A stretch of 64,000 bases of DNA from CAIWHR01 sp963830485 (GCA_963830485.1 CAWHNE010000001.1:62001-126000); one strand, 5' to 3'. Positions 8,426 through 18,032 are shown, numbered from the stretch's first letter. Translations and numbers: made by a program. Notes: generated by a model from the sequence alone, not told the origin.

Positions 8426-9421
8426 ATGATCACGCACGTTACGAACGCTACTCGCGAAATCGCTCTGGCGCTGGCCGCTTCCGTCGTGCTCGCCACCAGC
8501 GGCGCCGCCGGCGCGCAGGCCTACCCGTCGAAACCGATCAGGCTCCTCGTTCCACTCGCGGCCGGCAGTACCGCCGACATCGTTTCACGCTTCGCTGCTT
8601 TAGAGCTCGGCAAGGCGCTCGGCCAGTCGGTCGTGGTCGAAAACAAGCCCGGTGCCGGTGGCACGATCGCGATGGCGGAGCTCGCGCGCGCGACGCCGGA
8701 CGGCTACACGATCGCGTTTGCCTCGCAGGGCACGCTGGTGTTCAACCAGGCGATCTACGCGAATCCCGGGTACGACTCCTCGAAGGACTTCGCGCCGGTC
8801 GCGTTCGTCGGCGGCGTGTCGAACGTGATGATCGTGCCGCCGGCGAGTGCGGCGACGAAGCCTCTGGACGTTGTCGCCGAGGCGAAGGCAAGACCCGGCC
8901 AGCTCACGTTCTCATCGGGCGGCAGCGGCACGAGCCATCACCTTTCAGGCGTGCTGTTCGGCCGTATGACCGGGACCGATCTCATCCACGTCCCCTATAA
9001 GGGAGCACCGCAGGGCGTGCTGGCCGTGATGACGGGCGAGGTGACGATGGGCTTCTTCAACACGCCCACGGTGATCGGCCAGATCAAGGACGGCAAAGTG
9101 AAGGCGCTCGGCGTCACGAGTCTCAAGCGCTCGCCGCTGCTGCCGAACGTGCCGACGCTGGACGAGCTGGGCGTCAAGGGTTATGAGGTCAACACGTGGT
9201 TCGGCTTCGTGGCGCCGCGCGGCACGCCGCAAGAGATCGTCGCGCGCCTCAATGCGGAGCTCGGTCGCATCTTCGCCTCCGCCGAGGCAAAGGATAAGCT
9301 CGGGCCGCAGGGGTTCGATCTCGCGCCGCCGATGGCACCGGCCATGTTCGCCAAGCTGATCACCGACGATCTCGCGACCTGGGTGCCGATCGTCAAGGCA
9401 TCCGGCGCAACGGCGAACTAG
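8426..9421 (+). CDS. Bug-family tripartite tricarboxylate transporter receptor
   Basis: A 331-residue periplasmic solute-binding protein. The signal peptide spans about residues 1-31 (hydrophobic ALALAASVVLATSG, cleavage near GAQA). The mature part starts YPSKPIRLLVPLAAGS and carries the family patterns NKPGAGG, DGYT and HVPYKGAPQ. Bug receptors capture small carboxylates or related acids, usually for TctAB-type permeases, which are not encoded here. The ATG at 8426 has gagga upstream; an in-frame TTG at 8345 would add an unlikely leader. The stop codon overlaps that of the convergent sulfatase by four bases, which suggests a long-standing pair. Confidence 0.9.
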   Translation: MITHVTNATREIALALAASVVLATSGAAGAQAYPSKPIRLLVPLAAGSTADIVSRFAALELGKALGQSVVVENKPGAGGTIAMAELARATPDGYTIAFASQGTLVFNQAIYANPGYDSSKDFAPVAFVGGVSNVMIVPPASAATKPLDVVAEAKARPGQLTFSSGGSGTSHHLSGVLFGRMTGTDLIHVPYKGAPQGVLAVMTGEVTMGFFNTPTVIGQIKDGKVKALGVTSLKRSPLLPNVPTLDELGVKGYEVNTWFGFVAPRGTPQEIVARLNAELGRIFASAEAKDKLGPQGFDLAPPMAPAMFAKLITDDLATWVPIVKASGATAN

Positions 9422-10797
9422 AGCCCCAGCGCTTCGGCGACGAGCTTCCTCAATTCGCGCTGCAGCTTTTTGCGCACCGGCGCGTACGCGCGGCTGCGGT
9501 TGAGATTCTTCAGTTCGTACGGATCGCGGTCGAGGTCGTAGAGCTCGTCGAGCTCGCCAGCGCGACCGCGGTTGACCCAGTGGATGTACTTGTAGCGGTC
9601 GGTGCGCACGGCCTTGTACGTCATGCCGACGAGCCAGGGCATCGCCTGTTCGGCCCAGTACTCGACGAGGAACGATGTGCGCCAGGGAGCGCGCCTGCCC
9701 AGGAACAGGGGCACCAGCGACCGCCCTTGGACCTGCGGCCCTGGCTTGCCGCCGGCAAGCCGGATCAGCGTCGGCGCGATGTCCTGGCAAATGACGAGCT
9801 CGCGTCGCCGCGAGCCCGCCTTCACCATGCGGGGGTAGCGGACGACGAAGGGCGACCGGATGCCCTCTTCGTAGGCGAAGCGGCGCTCTGGACCGAGTGC
9901 GTGCTCGCCGAAGAAATAGCCGTTGTCGCCCAGGAACACGATGAACGTGGCGTCGAGCTTGCCCTGCCGCTCCAGCGTTTCGAGGATGGTGCCGATCCCT
10001 TCGTCGACCGCCGCCATCATCCGTGCGCGCAGCCGGATCTCCTCCTGCTCGCCCGCGTGGAGCGCCGACAGGATCGCCCGTGCGCGGTCCGATTCCTTGA
10101 GGTCAAAACATTCGGTCCATGCGGGCTTCTGCCGGATCACCTCGGTGGCCGGCAACATGTTCGGTGTCTTCGGGAACATCGCGTCGCGGTAGAGATCGCG
10201 ATGGCGCTCGGCGGCGATGTAACCGCCCTGCGTGCCGATGCGGAAACTGCCGTCCGCGGCCTGCTCGGCGTCCGGATGCACCGCCTTGTGCGCGAAGAAC
10301 AGCGAGAAGGGCTTCGAGCGTTTGCGCCCGAGGAAGTCGACGGCGAGCTCGTTCATGATATCGGTGATGTAGCCCTGGTGCTCGACGTAGCGGCCATCGT
10401 GATTGAGCCTCGGGTTCAGAATCCTGCCGTGGCCGTCGTAGCTCACCCAGGTGTCGTATCCGGGCCGCGGCATGCCGTCGTTGCCCATGTGCCACTTGCC
10501 GATGTGCGCGGTCTCGTAGCCCAGCTTCCGGAGCTCGAGATGGTAGTTCGGCAGACGGTGGCTCATCGCGTCGCGCGCGACGTTGTCGATGATCCCGTGC
10601 CGGCTCGCGTACTGTCCCGTGACGATCGACGCGCGATTGGGCGAGCAGATCGGCGTCGTGTGGAACGCGCGCTCGAACAGCGCGCCCTCCGACGCGAGCC
10701 GGTCGACGTTCGGCGTTCGCATGTACGGGTGACCTCCTGCACCGAACTCGTCAAAGCGCAGGTCGTCGATCAGGATGACCAGGAAGTTGGGCTTCAT
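9418..10797 (-). CDS. Sulfatase (formylglycine-dependent)
   Basis: A 459-residue alkaline-phosphatase-superfamily sulfatase. The metal-binding Asp pair is at residues 11-12 (ILIDDLR). The signature CSPNRASIVTG at 51-61 holds Cys51, which must be changed to formylglycine for activity. GKWHMG and FLGDNGYFFGEH supply further active-site residues. There is no signal peptide from the chosen ATG, so it is probably cytosolic, acting after uptake. The start at 10797 matches the family N-terminus (KPNFLVILIDD), although no clear ribosome site precedes it. The convergent neighbour is a Bug receptor. The substrate is unknown. Confidence 0.9.
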   Translation of the reverse strand: MKPNFLVILIDDLRFDEFGAGGHPYMRTPNVDRLASEGALFERAFHTTPICSPNRASIVTGQYASRHGIIDNVARDAMSHRLPNYHLELRKLGYETAHIGKWHMGNDGMPRPGYDTWVSYDGHGRILNPRLNHDGRYVEHQGYITDIMNELAVDFLGRKRSKPFSLFFAHKAVHPDAEQAADGSFRIGTQGGYIAAERHRDLYRDAMFPKTPNMLPATEVIRQKPAWTECFDLKESDRARAILSALHAGEQEEIRLRARMMAAVDEGIGTILETLERQGKLDATFIVFLGDNGYFFGEHALGPERRFAYEEGIRSPFVVRYPRMVKAGSRRRELVICQDIAPTLIRLAGGKPGPQVQGRSLVPLFLGRRAPWRTSFLVEYWAEQAMPWLVGMTYKAVRTDRYKYIHWVNRGRAGELDELYDLDRDPYELKNLNRSRAYAPVRKKLQRELRKLVAEALGL

Positions 10798-11078
10798 GGG
10801 GCAGGAGATTTCAATGGTGTTACGAGCCGATGCTGACACACTTGCGCTCGTGACTGCACCGCCGACGAGCCGCACGCCTCCGGCTCATGTCGGGCGCCTT
10901 TCTGGCAATCTGACCTCGCGCGGTGCCTGCGGCCGTGTCGAGAAAATTGACAATCGGCATCAAAGCGTACGTGCGGCGCCTGGAGCTCCAAATCCAAGCT
11001 ATTGAATGCATGGCCAAGATTGGTCCGGGGAACGGTTCATGCATGCATTCCGAACCTCCCTTCCGTAACGGGGGCCGC

Positions 11079-11603
11079 ATGCTCCACGTTCAAGCTTCGC
11101 GCTCTCCGCAATGGCGTCATTCCGCGTTGGCCGCTGCGCTTGCGGCCGGCGGCCTGTTGTCGGCGGGGATGGCCGCGGCCGGCGTGATCGTTGCTGCGAG
11201 CCCGGGCGTCGACTATTCGGGCATCGCTCCGGCAACGGGCTTCGATGAATACGATTTCGCCGGGCTGACGCCGGGCGACGGTTACGACCTCAAGATCACC
11301 GACGACGGTGGGGGCAGCGGATCGCTGATCCTGAATCTGTACAGAGACACTGTTTCCCCCGGAACTCTCATCGACAGCTTCTCCCTGTGTTGCTCGTTTT
11401 CGGCGACGGATTTTCATGATTTCACCGGGCTCCTTCCATCGTCGCTGTTGATCCTGACGCTTTCCTCGAGCAATCCCACCGCCTGCTGCGAGGGATACAC
11501 GCTTCGGCTCACCACGCGCGCGGCACCTGAGCCCGCCACCCTTGCGCTGCTCGGAGCCGGTCTTGTGGGGGCCGTCGTTGCAAGGCGGCGCAAGCGCCGT
11601 TGA
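11079..11603 (+). CDS. PEP-CTERM sorting-domain exported protein
   Basis: A 174-residue secreted protein. It has an N-terminal signal peptide (hydrophobic run around residues 15-35, ALAAALAAGGLLSAGMAAAG), a mid-part rich in Gly, Ser and Asp, and a C-terminal PEP-CTERM tag: PEPATLALLGAGLVG followed by a basic RRRKRR end. Such tags are cut by exosortase, usually in bacteria making exopolysaccharide. No exosortase is encoded in this window. Three Cys-rich spots (CCSF, CC) are unusual for the family. The start is uncertain; ATGs at 11010 and 11043 are also in frame. The mid-part is not recognised. Confidence 0.85.
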   Translation: MLHVQASRSPQWRHSALAAALAAGGLLSAGMAAAGVIVAASPGVDYSGIAPATGFDEYDFAGLTPGDGYDLKITDDGGGSGSLILNLYRDTVSPGTLIDSFSLCCSFSATDFHDFTGLLPSSLLILTLSSSNPTACCEGYTLRLTTRAAPEPATLALLGAGLVGAVVARRRKRR

Positions 11604-11701
11604 CGGGATAGCGTCGCCCGCGATTGAATTTCCGTCCCGGCAAATGAAGCGGCTGCGGTCGGCGCAGCCGTTTCTTTTTCCTTCGGTCGGGTGAAATCGC
11701 C

Positions 11702-13063
11702 GTGGATTCGACGCCCGTCCTCCCCGGCAAGACTCCATTCGCACCTTCGGGGCCGGGCGATCTCGCGTTTCAGAAATGGCTGCAGGGCAGCCAGTGGTGG
11801 ACGGCCGAGCGCCTGCTCGACCACCAATTGGATCTCGCACGACGGCTGGTCGCGCACGCGCACCGCACGGTGCCCTTCCACCGCGCGCGGATCGACGCCG
11901 CCGGAATCGCGCCCGGCACGCCGCTGACGCTCGAGGCCTGGCGGCGACTTCCTCCGCTGACGCGCGGGGAGCTGCAACAAGCCGGCCCTGGATTCGCCAG
12001 CACCGAAGTACCAAAAGAGCACGGCGATGTCGTCACCAATTCATCGTCGGGATCGACCGGCGCACCAGTGACGGTTACGGGGACCGTGTTCGACGCGTGC
12101 GTGTTCAAATGCGTCAACCTGCGACATTTCCTGTGGCATCCGCACGATTTCACGGGGCGTCTCGCGGTGATCCGCCATGTCGGCGCCGAAGCGGCGGACT
12201 ACCCGACCGGTGCGAACTACGATCGCTGGGGGGACGAAGCGACGTTTCCTTTCGCGACGGGATCGGCCGTCGTGCTGTCGATCCGCGCCAGCATCTCCGA
12301 GCAGGCGGAATGGCTTTCGCGTCAGGATCCGGATTATCTGCTGAGCTATCCGTCCGACCTGATGGCGCTCGCGCGACATTGCGCGCGCCAGAGGATCGAA
12401 CTTCCGCACTTGGAACACGTGGCAACGCTCGGCGAGGTCGTCGGCGAAGGCGTCCGAGACGCCGTACGCGAGGCGTGGGACGCACCGGTCATCGACACGT
12501 ACAGCGCGCAGGAAGTCGGCATGATTGCCGACCAGTGCCCCGAGCACGAGCATTTCCATGTGCAGGCGGAAACGATCCTGGTCGAAGTCGTCGACCAAGC
12601 GGGGGAGCCGTGCGGACCCGGGGGGCGGGGCCGCGTCCTGGTCACGCCCCTGTTCAACTACGCTACGCCGCTCCTGCGCTACGAGCTGGGCGACTACGCC
12701 GAAGTTGGCGACGTTTGCGAGTGCGGGCGCGGGCTTCCGGTGCTGAAACGCATCCTTGGAAGGGAACGCAACGCGTTACTCGTGACCCCGACGGGCGAGC
12801 GGTACTGGCCGGCATTCGGGTCACGCACGTTCACCTCCATTGCTCCGATCGTCCAGCACCAGTTCGTCCAGAAGAGCGCCGAATGGATCGAAGGCCGGCT
12901 GGTCACGGAGCGGCCGCTGACGCCAGACGAGGAAGCGCAACTGCGAGCCCATGTTCAGGGCAGGCTTCCCTGGCCATTCCGGATTTCGTTCGCCTACTGC
13001 AGCGACATTCCGCGCAATGCCGGCGGCAAGTTCGAAAACTTCGTGTCCGAGCTCGCGCCGTAG
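11702..13063 (+). CDS. PaaK/CapK-like adenylate-forming ligase
   Basis: A 453-residue protein of the phenylacetate-CoA ligase (PaaK) group of AMP-forming enzymes. The phosphate-binding loop is NSSSGSTGAPVTV at about residue 113. DTYSAQEVGMIADQ and PLLRYELGDYAEV are the later adenylation motifs, and a Cys pair CECGRG follows. Enzymes of this group activate aryl or acyl acids. The CapK-like branch sits in polysaccharide clusters and has unproven substrates. The start is GTG at 11702 with a weak ribosome site. It is convergent with the methyltransferase downstream, with only 6 bp between. Confidence 0.82.
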   Translation: MDSTPVLPGKTPFAPSGPGDLAFQKWLQGSQWWTAERLLDHQLDLARRLVAHAHRTVPFHRARIDAAGIAPGTPLTLEAWRRLPPLTRGELQQAGPGFASTEVPKEHGDVVTNSSSGSTGAPVTVTGTVFDACVFKCVNLRHFLWHPHDFTGRLAVIRHVGAEAADYPTGANYDRWGDEATFPFATGSAVVLSIRASISEQAEWLSRQDPDYLLSYPSDLMALARHCARQRIELPHLEHVATLGEVVGEGVRDAVREAWDAPVIDTYSAQEVGMIADQCPEHEHFHVQAETILVEVVDQAGEPCGPGGRGRVLVTPLFNYATPLLRYELGDYAEVGDVCECGRGLPVLKRILGRERNALLVTPTGERYWPAFGSRTFTSIAPIVQHQFVQKSAEWIEGRLVTERPLTPDEEAQLRAHVQGRLPWPFRISFAYCSDIPRNAGGKFENFVSELAP

Positions 13064-13069
13064 CCCTGA

Positions 13070-13948
13070 TTACTCCCGCGTCGCGAGCACCCGCACGTAC
13101 TCGGCTCGCTCGGCGGCAGACGGACCCGCGACCGCGTCGCGGCCCGACCGCCCCGCAGCCATTGCGGTGTTCACCCGATCGGGGCTGAATCCCGCGGTGT
13201 GCAGCAGGTCGAGAATTTCATCGACGGTCCGCACGGGATACGAACGGTAACGCTCGGTGTAGAGCCGCGCCCAGCTATCGACGAGATCCGGATCAAGCCC
13301 CAGCTTTTCCCTTCCGGCCTCGGCCCCTCTGCGGACCACCTCACAAAACGTCCGAGCCTGCTCGGGCGTAAACCCGAACTGCGCGTGCCCTTCGCCGGGC
13401 CGCAGGCGATTGGTGATGAGGAGTTTTCCTCCGGGGCGCAGAAGGAGGGCCCAGCGGGCGAACAACAGCCGCCGACCCGCGGGATCGAACGACCCCAGAA
13501 AGCTGTTGGTCATCACGACATCGAATGCTTCTCCGCTCTCGAAGCGAAGGATGTCCGCGTGACGCGTCGAGATACTCGCCTTCGTTCGCTCGGCGCTCCA
13601 TCGGGCCAGCGCAAGCGGTGTCTCGCAGCGGTCGACGGCGGTCAAGTCGAGCGGCTTCCCTACATCTCGAAACGCGCCGATCGCCAGCAACGACATCGCA
13701 TCATCGGCCGCGCCGGAGATGAGGACACTGCGAATGCCGCCTTGGCTGGCGAGGGAACGCAACGCATCGCCGAAAAATGCGGAGCTTCCGCCTGCGGTCT
13801 TCATCACGTCGAGCGCGCGAAAATACTGCCAAACGCTGTGGTACCAGGTGCAGTCGCCATGCAGCGCGCGCGGGCAATGCGCGAGAGCGAATCCACGTGC
13901 GACGTGTGCGCTTGCGACGAGGGCGGGATCGATATCCGATTCGTTCAT
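13070..13948 (-). CDS. Class I SAM-dependent methyltransferase
   Basis: A 292-residue protein with a Rossmann-type methyltransferase core. The region SVLISGAADDAMSLLAI fits the SAM-binding first strand and loop, LTAVDRCETPL the second strand with the acidic ribose-binding residue, and FDVVMTNSFLGSFDP the fourth strand. A long N-terminal part precedes the core, and the C-terminal third is helical. The chosen ATG at 13948 has no clear ribosome site; the frame is open far upstream but overlaps the next gene. The substrate is unknown. Confidence 0.75.
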   Translation of the reverse strand: MNESDIDPALVASAHVARGFALAHCPRALHGDCTWYHSVWQYFRALDVMKTAGGSSAFFGDALRSLASQGGIRSVLISGAADDAMSLLAIGAFRDVGKPLDLTAVDRCETPLALARWSAERTKASISTRHADILRFESGEAFDVVMTNSFLGSFDPAGRRLLFARWALLLRPGGKLLITNRLRPGEGHAQFGFTPEQARTFCEVVRRGAEAGREKLGLDPDLVDSWARLYTERYRSYPVRTVDEILDLLHTAGFSPDRVNTAMAAGRSGRDAVAGPSAAERAEYVRVLATRE

Positions 13949-13985
13949 TTCGGTGCGTCGTGCACGCTGGTCCGATCGCTCAGCG

Positions 13986-14972
13986 CTACTCGAGTCGAAG
14001 CCGCGCACTCTTGGCGAGCTCCCGATACTTCGGGATGTCCTTCCGGAACAGCGCGTCAAATTCGTCGCCCGTACCAAACGGCGGATCGATCCCCACCTGC
14101 TCGAGGCGCGAGCGGTTTCTTTCTTTCCGCAGCGCCCGCAGGATCTCGTCTTGCAGCCGATTGACGATCTCCTGCGGTGTGCCGGCCGGCGCCAGGAGGC
14201 CGTGCCACACTTGTATGGCAGCCCGGGAGTATCCAAGTTCATCCAGTGTTGGCAGGTCGGGTGCAGCTGCCAACCGATTCGGCGACGTTACGGCGAGTCC
14301 CCGTAGCCGGCCGGCACCGACCTGCGGGAGTCCGCTCGTGACACTGGTAATCACAAGGTCGACTTGTCCGCCCAGCGCATCTTGGACCGCTGGCGCGCAG
14401 CCTCGGTAGGGAACGTGCAGCATGTGGATCGCCGCGATGACCTTGAGCATTTCGCCGACCACGTGACCGGCCGTCCCGATACCGCATGACGCGTACGCCA
14501 TGTTCGTGGGCTGGATGCGTGCCGCCTGAATGAATTCGTCGAGCGTCGTGGCGCTGATACGTGGGGTCGCGGCAATCAGGACCGGCGACGTGCCGAGGAG
14601 GGCAACGGGCACGAAATCACGCAGCAGGTCGACAGGCACGTTAGCGCCAAGCGCGACCAAGCTGGCGTGAGTGCTGTTGACCAATGCGACGGTGTATCCA
14701 TCCGCCGGCGCCCGCGCGGCAAGTTCCAAACCGACCGTGCCGGATGCTCCAGGTCGGTTCTCGACGGAAAACGGCTGATCGAACACGGCGCCGAGGTCTG
14801 CGGCAAGGATCCGCGCTAACGTATCGGAGGCGCCGCCGGTCGCGTAGGGAACGATGATTCGAACTGGACGGGCGGGATAGATCTGTCCCTGCGCGTTGCC
14901 GACTTGCAGGCCTGTGAATGCCACAAGCGCCATCCCCAGCAACCATTTCGGACGGGGCACGCGCACTTCCAT
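13986..14972 (-). CDS. Bug-family tripartite tricarboxylate transporter receptor
   Basis: A 328-residue periplasmic binding protein, the second of three in the window. The signal peptide ends near residue 28 (LLGMALVAFTGLQVGNAQGQ). The mature part starts YPARPVRIIVPYATGGASD and has NRPGASG, DGYT and HVPYRGCAP. The start is uncertain: ATG 14972 gives a normal signal peptide, while ATG 15023 would add 17 residues. It runs just upstream of the methyltransferase on the same strand (37-bp gap) and may share a transcript. No permease subunits are nearby. The ligand is unknown. Confidence 0.88.
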   Translation of the reverse strand: MEVRVPRPKWLLGMALVAFTGLQVGNAQGQIYPARPVRIIVPYATGGASDTLARILAADLGAVFDQPFSVENRPGASGTVGLELAARAPADGYTVALVNSTHASLVALGANVPVDLLRDFVPVALLGTSPVLIAATPRISATTLDEFIQAARIQPTNMAYASCGIGTAGHVVGEMLKVIAAIHMLHVPYRGCAPAVQDALGGQVDLVITSVTSGLPQVGAGRLRGLAVTSPNRLAAAPDLPTLDELGYSRAAIQVWHGLLAPAGTPQEIVNRLQDEILRALRKERNRSRLEQVGIDPPFGTGDEFDALFRKDIPKYRELAKSARLRLE

Positions 14973-15219
14973 CTCGGGGTGTCGGGCGGGACGTTGGCAA
15001 CGGAAGGAGTTTATCTGGCTCATCTGCGCAGCGCGACCCCTCGCAGATCCCGATTGCCCGACTTCGAGACGCATGCTCGCCCCGATGCGGGCCCTTCTTT
15101 GGTTCCTCGACGGGTTGCGGGGGGGGCGCGTAGCGTTGTTCCGTTCGGATAGGCGACGCAAAGGTGGAAAGGACGCGACCCCGAAGGTTGCCGGCTGGAC
15201 ACTTGCTTGTGAGCAAGCC

Positions 15220-15480
15220 ATGAACAGGCTGCGTGTTTCGATCTTCGCCGCGGCATTCGCATTCGGTGCCGCGCCAGCGTTTGGCGACGATGGGCCCGCG
15301 AAACCGGTTGGCGAGACCGACGCAAAGAACGCAAACGCGCCGCAAGCGAAGGCCCCACGGTCGCTCCCGACGATGGCCGACAAGCAGAAAGCCATCGATG
15401 CGACCACGCGTGCATCCGAGGAGCAGCCTCCGAAGCCGACGCGTGGGGTCATCGGCGACTTTCCCCCTTCCCGGTGTTGA
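15220..15480 (+). CDS. Small secreted protein, shortened paralog of the one at 23961
   Basis: An 86-residue protein with a clear signal peptide (IFAAAFAFGAAPAFG, cleavage near residue 22). It is closely similar to the first 80 residues of the protein at 23961: shared GDDGP, PVGETDA, APRSLP and KQKAIDA. After GDFPP the two part: this copy ends in SRC and lacks the long charged C-terminus of the other. Similarity at the DNA level reaches upstream (gacgggttgcg, gcgcgtagcg), so a whole segment was duplicated. This copy is probably a decayed paralog. Function unknown. Confidence 0.6.
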   Translation: MNRLRVSIFAAAFAFGAAPAFGDDGPAKPVGETDAKNANAPQAKAPRSLPTMADKQKAIDATTRASEEQPPKPTRGVIGDFPPSRC

Positions 15481-15491
15481 GGATGATTCCT

Positions 15492-16499
15492 TCAGATGCG
15501 CTGCATCGCGACGCGTGCACGCTCGTCGTGCATCGTCTTCACCAGCAGCTTGAGCAGCGCGTGCACCGCGCGCGTCGCGGGAGTGGGCGTGCCGGTCAGC
15601 TCGCCCACTTCGATCACCGAGCCGATGAGCGCGTCCACTTCAACCGGCCGCCCCGCTTCCACGTCCTGCAAGGTCGACGTCCTGTGCTTGCCGATCTTGG
15701 CGGCGCCGTCGATGCGCTTTTCCAGCGACACCCGAAACGTGACGCCGAGCTTTTCCGCGACAGCCTGCGCCTCCCGCATCATGCTGGCGGCGAGCTCGCG
15801 CGTCGCCGGCTCCTCGCAGATGTCCACCAGCGTCGCATGGGTGAGCGCGCTGATCGGGTTGAAGCTCATGTTGCCCCACAGCTTGAGCCAGATTTCCGAG
15901 CGGATGTCGTTCAGGACCGGCGCCTTGAGGCCTGCCCCGACGAGCACTTCCGAAACGCGCTTGACGCGTTCCGTTTCGGTTCCGTCCAGCTCCCCCACCG
16001 GGAAGCGGTCGCCTTCGAGCCGCTTGACCACGCCCGGCGCGACGATGTCGCCCGCCGGATAGACGACGCATCCGATGATGCGGCGCGCTTCGATGCTCTG
16101 CTCGATCACCCCGCTCGGATCGGCCGACTTGAGCCGGAAGCCGGCGTGAGGGCCGTTGAAATTCTGGAAGTACCACCACGGCAGACCATTCTGAATCGTC
16201 ACGACCATGGTGTCGTCGTGGAACAGCGTGCGCATCTGCGGCGCCACCGCTTCGATGACATAGGCCTTCAGCGCCAGGAACACGAGATCCTGCACACCGG
16301 CCTCGGCACAGCTCGCGACCGCGCGCAGATCCTTGGCGACCTCCTCCGTGCCATCGTGGTGGACGAGCTTGAGGCCGTTCTTTTGAATCGCGGCCAGATG
16401 CTCGCCCTGATCCACCACGGTCACCGTCTGGCCCGACAACGCGAGCCGCACGGCGAGAATGCCGCCGATCGAGCCGGCGCCCACGACTGCGATTTTCAT
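15492..16499 (-). CDS. Ketopantoate reductase-like dehydrogenase (ApbA/PanE family)
   Basis: A 335-residue NADPH-dependent reductase of the PanE family. The dinucleotide motif VVGAGSIGG lies near the N-terminus, the family LALKAYVIE and TIQNGLPWW segments follow, and the C-terminal helical domain carries KLWGNMSFNPISALT. True PanE reduces ketopantoate in pantothenate synthesis, but paralogs act on other 2-oxo acids. The pairing with a FAH-family hydrolase upstream (58-bp gap, same strand) points to a catabolic role rather than vitamin synthesis. The ATG at 16499 has ggaggagcgg directly in front, so the longer reading frame is rejected. Confidence 0.85.
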   Translation of the reverse strand: MKIAVVGAGSIGGILAVRLALSGQTVTVVDQGEHLAAIQKNGLKLVHHDGTEEVAKDLRAVASCAEAGVQDLVFLALKAYVIEAVAPQMRTLFHDDTMVVTIQNGLPWWYFQNFNGPHAGFRLKSADPSGVIEQSIEARRIIGCVVYPAGDIVAPGVVKRLEGDRFPVGELDGTETERVKRVSEVLVGAGLKAPVLNDIRSEIWLKLWGNMSFNPISALTHATLVDICEEPATRELAASMMREAQAVAEKLGVTFRVSLEKRIDGAAKIGKHRTSTLQDVEAGRPVEVDALIGSVIEVGELTGTPTPATRAVHALLKLLVKTMHDERARVAMQRI

Positions 16500-16557
16500 C
16501 CGCTCCTCCTGCATGCGCGGTCGCTCAACGCTGCGCCGCGCGATTTTGTTGTAACGC

Positions 16558-17325
16558 TTACTCGAACCGATTCGTCAGTGTACCGATGCCGTCGATGACG
16601 ATGCTGATCGTGCTTCCGGGCTTCATCGAGCCAACGCCGACCGACGTGCCGCAGGCGATGACGTCACCTGCTTCCAGCGTCATGTCGTGCGAAATGAGGC
16701 TCACCAGCTTCGCCGGCGCGAAGATGATGTCCGCCACCGGGTAGTTCTGCCGCTCCTGGTCGTTGAGGATTGTCCTGACGAAGAGCCCGGCCGGATCGAT
16801 GTCGGTGGCGATCGCCGGTCCGAACACGCCGAACGTGTCGAAGCTCTTGGCGCGCGTCCACTGCGCGAAACCCGGTTCCTTTTGGATAATCTCGATGGCG
16901 GTGACGTCGTTGATGCAGGTGTAGCCGAAGATGGAGCCCGCCGCATCGGCGTCCGCGACCGCGCTGCAGCGCCTGCCGATGACGATGCCGAGCTCACCTT
17001 CGAATACGACCTTGCCCGCGTAGGATTTCGGCGCGCGAATCGTCTCGCCGTGGGCCAGAAACGAATTGTTGGCCTTGAGAAAGTAGAGCGGCTCCGCCGG
17101 CACCGGGTGATTGAGCTTGGTGACCAGCGCATGGTAATTGTCGACCAGCGCCACCATCTTGCCCGGGGTCGTCGGCGTCAGCAGTTTGGCGGCGCCGAGC
17201 GCAAGCGATTCTCCGGTCGGCCGCGGATTCGCAAACAGGTTGCCCGCGTGCAGGCGAAGCGTGTCGCCTTCGATCGTGCCGAAGCATTCGCGTCCCTCAT
17301 GGGTGACGCGTGCCCATCGTGGCAT
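16558..17325 (-). CDS. Fumarylacetoacetate hydrolase-family protein
   Basis: A 255-residue enzyme of the FAH superfamily, which cleaves or isomerises C-C bonds in 2-oxo or beta-dicarbonyl acids, often in the breakdown of aromatics. The metal-binding acidic residues are present: Glu109 and Glu111 in FEGELG and Asp140 in INDV, followed by RAKSFDTF. The ATG has aggagg 5 nt upstream. Downstream on the same strand is the PanE-like reductase, so the two are probably co-transcribed. Family members include hydroxyhepta-dienedioate isomerase and acylpyruvate hydrolase; which one applies cannot be decided. Confidence 0.87.
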   Translation of the reverse strand: MPRWARVTHEGRECFGTIEGDTLRLHAGNLFANPRPTGESLALGAAKLLTPTTPGKMVALVDNYHALVTKLNHPVPAEPLYFLKANNSFLAHGETIRAPKSYAGKVVFEGELGIVIGRRCSAVADADAAGSIFGYTCINDVTAIEIIQKEPGFAQWTRAKSFDTFGVFGPAIATDIDPAGLFVRTILNDQERQNYPVADIIFAPAKLVSLISHDMTLEAGDVIACGTSVGVGSMKPGSTISIVIDGIGTLTNRFE

Positions 17326-18032
17326 GGTCCCTCCTTTCGCCGCTCGTGGCGACGGTGGGCAGGATACCTCGCCATCGCGAACGAATCACCCGAATCCGAT
17401 GGTCTGATGGTCGAGGATGACATCCGGCTACGGCACAGGAAATCGGGCAGACGCAGCGCCGCCAAACAGCGTCCGGGCGGGAATGGCCCGCAGATCCTGG
17501 TGTCACCGTGGCCCCGCCGCGACGCCGGAGCGCCTCGGCTCCCCGGCGCTCCGGACAAGTTAAGACGTGCTAGCCCGCTCGCGATGACGCGTCGTGGCGT
17601 TGGATTTCCTATCCGCTATCCGCTATCCGCATCCGCAATGGTCATCTGAGATTACTTGCCACCAGCCACATCCGGCGCGTCAAACGCGCTATTCCGTCGT
17701 ACCTCGACGCGCAGGTGTAAATGGCGCCGGCATGGCCTGAAGCGGCATCCCGAACTCATTTTGGCGCCCGCGCCGACTCGGCTGACGGGTCCGCCCGCTC
17801 GCACTGCGGCGCGGTATCACTATCTTATTGATCTGCACCAAAGTCTTGCCCGGGTGCGCGGGCATAGACTGCTGCAGCGCGTCGAGGCTGGAAAGCGGGC
17901 GCTGGGCGGCACCGCCAGCAAACCCGGCGCGCCGAGTTCGTAAGCGTAACCAATGTAAGGAGTTATCTCGTACGCTCACATCAAATGCGCGTTTTGGAAC
18001 ACCGCAAGTCGAGTCAATAGGAGAGCCAGACC
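17326..18032. other. Long intergenic stretch
   Basis: No supported gene. It contains a 10-bp inverted repeat (17525-17534 with 17545-17554, ccggagcgcc) and a short tandem tatccgc x3 near 17613-17633. The promoters of both flanking genes must lie here. Confidence 0.4.

Noticed and set aside
10861..11010. Possible sigma-54 promoter for the PEP-CTERM gene
   Set aside because: A tggca box near 10903 lacks a matching -12 ttgc at the right distance.
17613..17633. Short tandem tatccgc x3
   Set aside because: Too short and isolated to carry weight.
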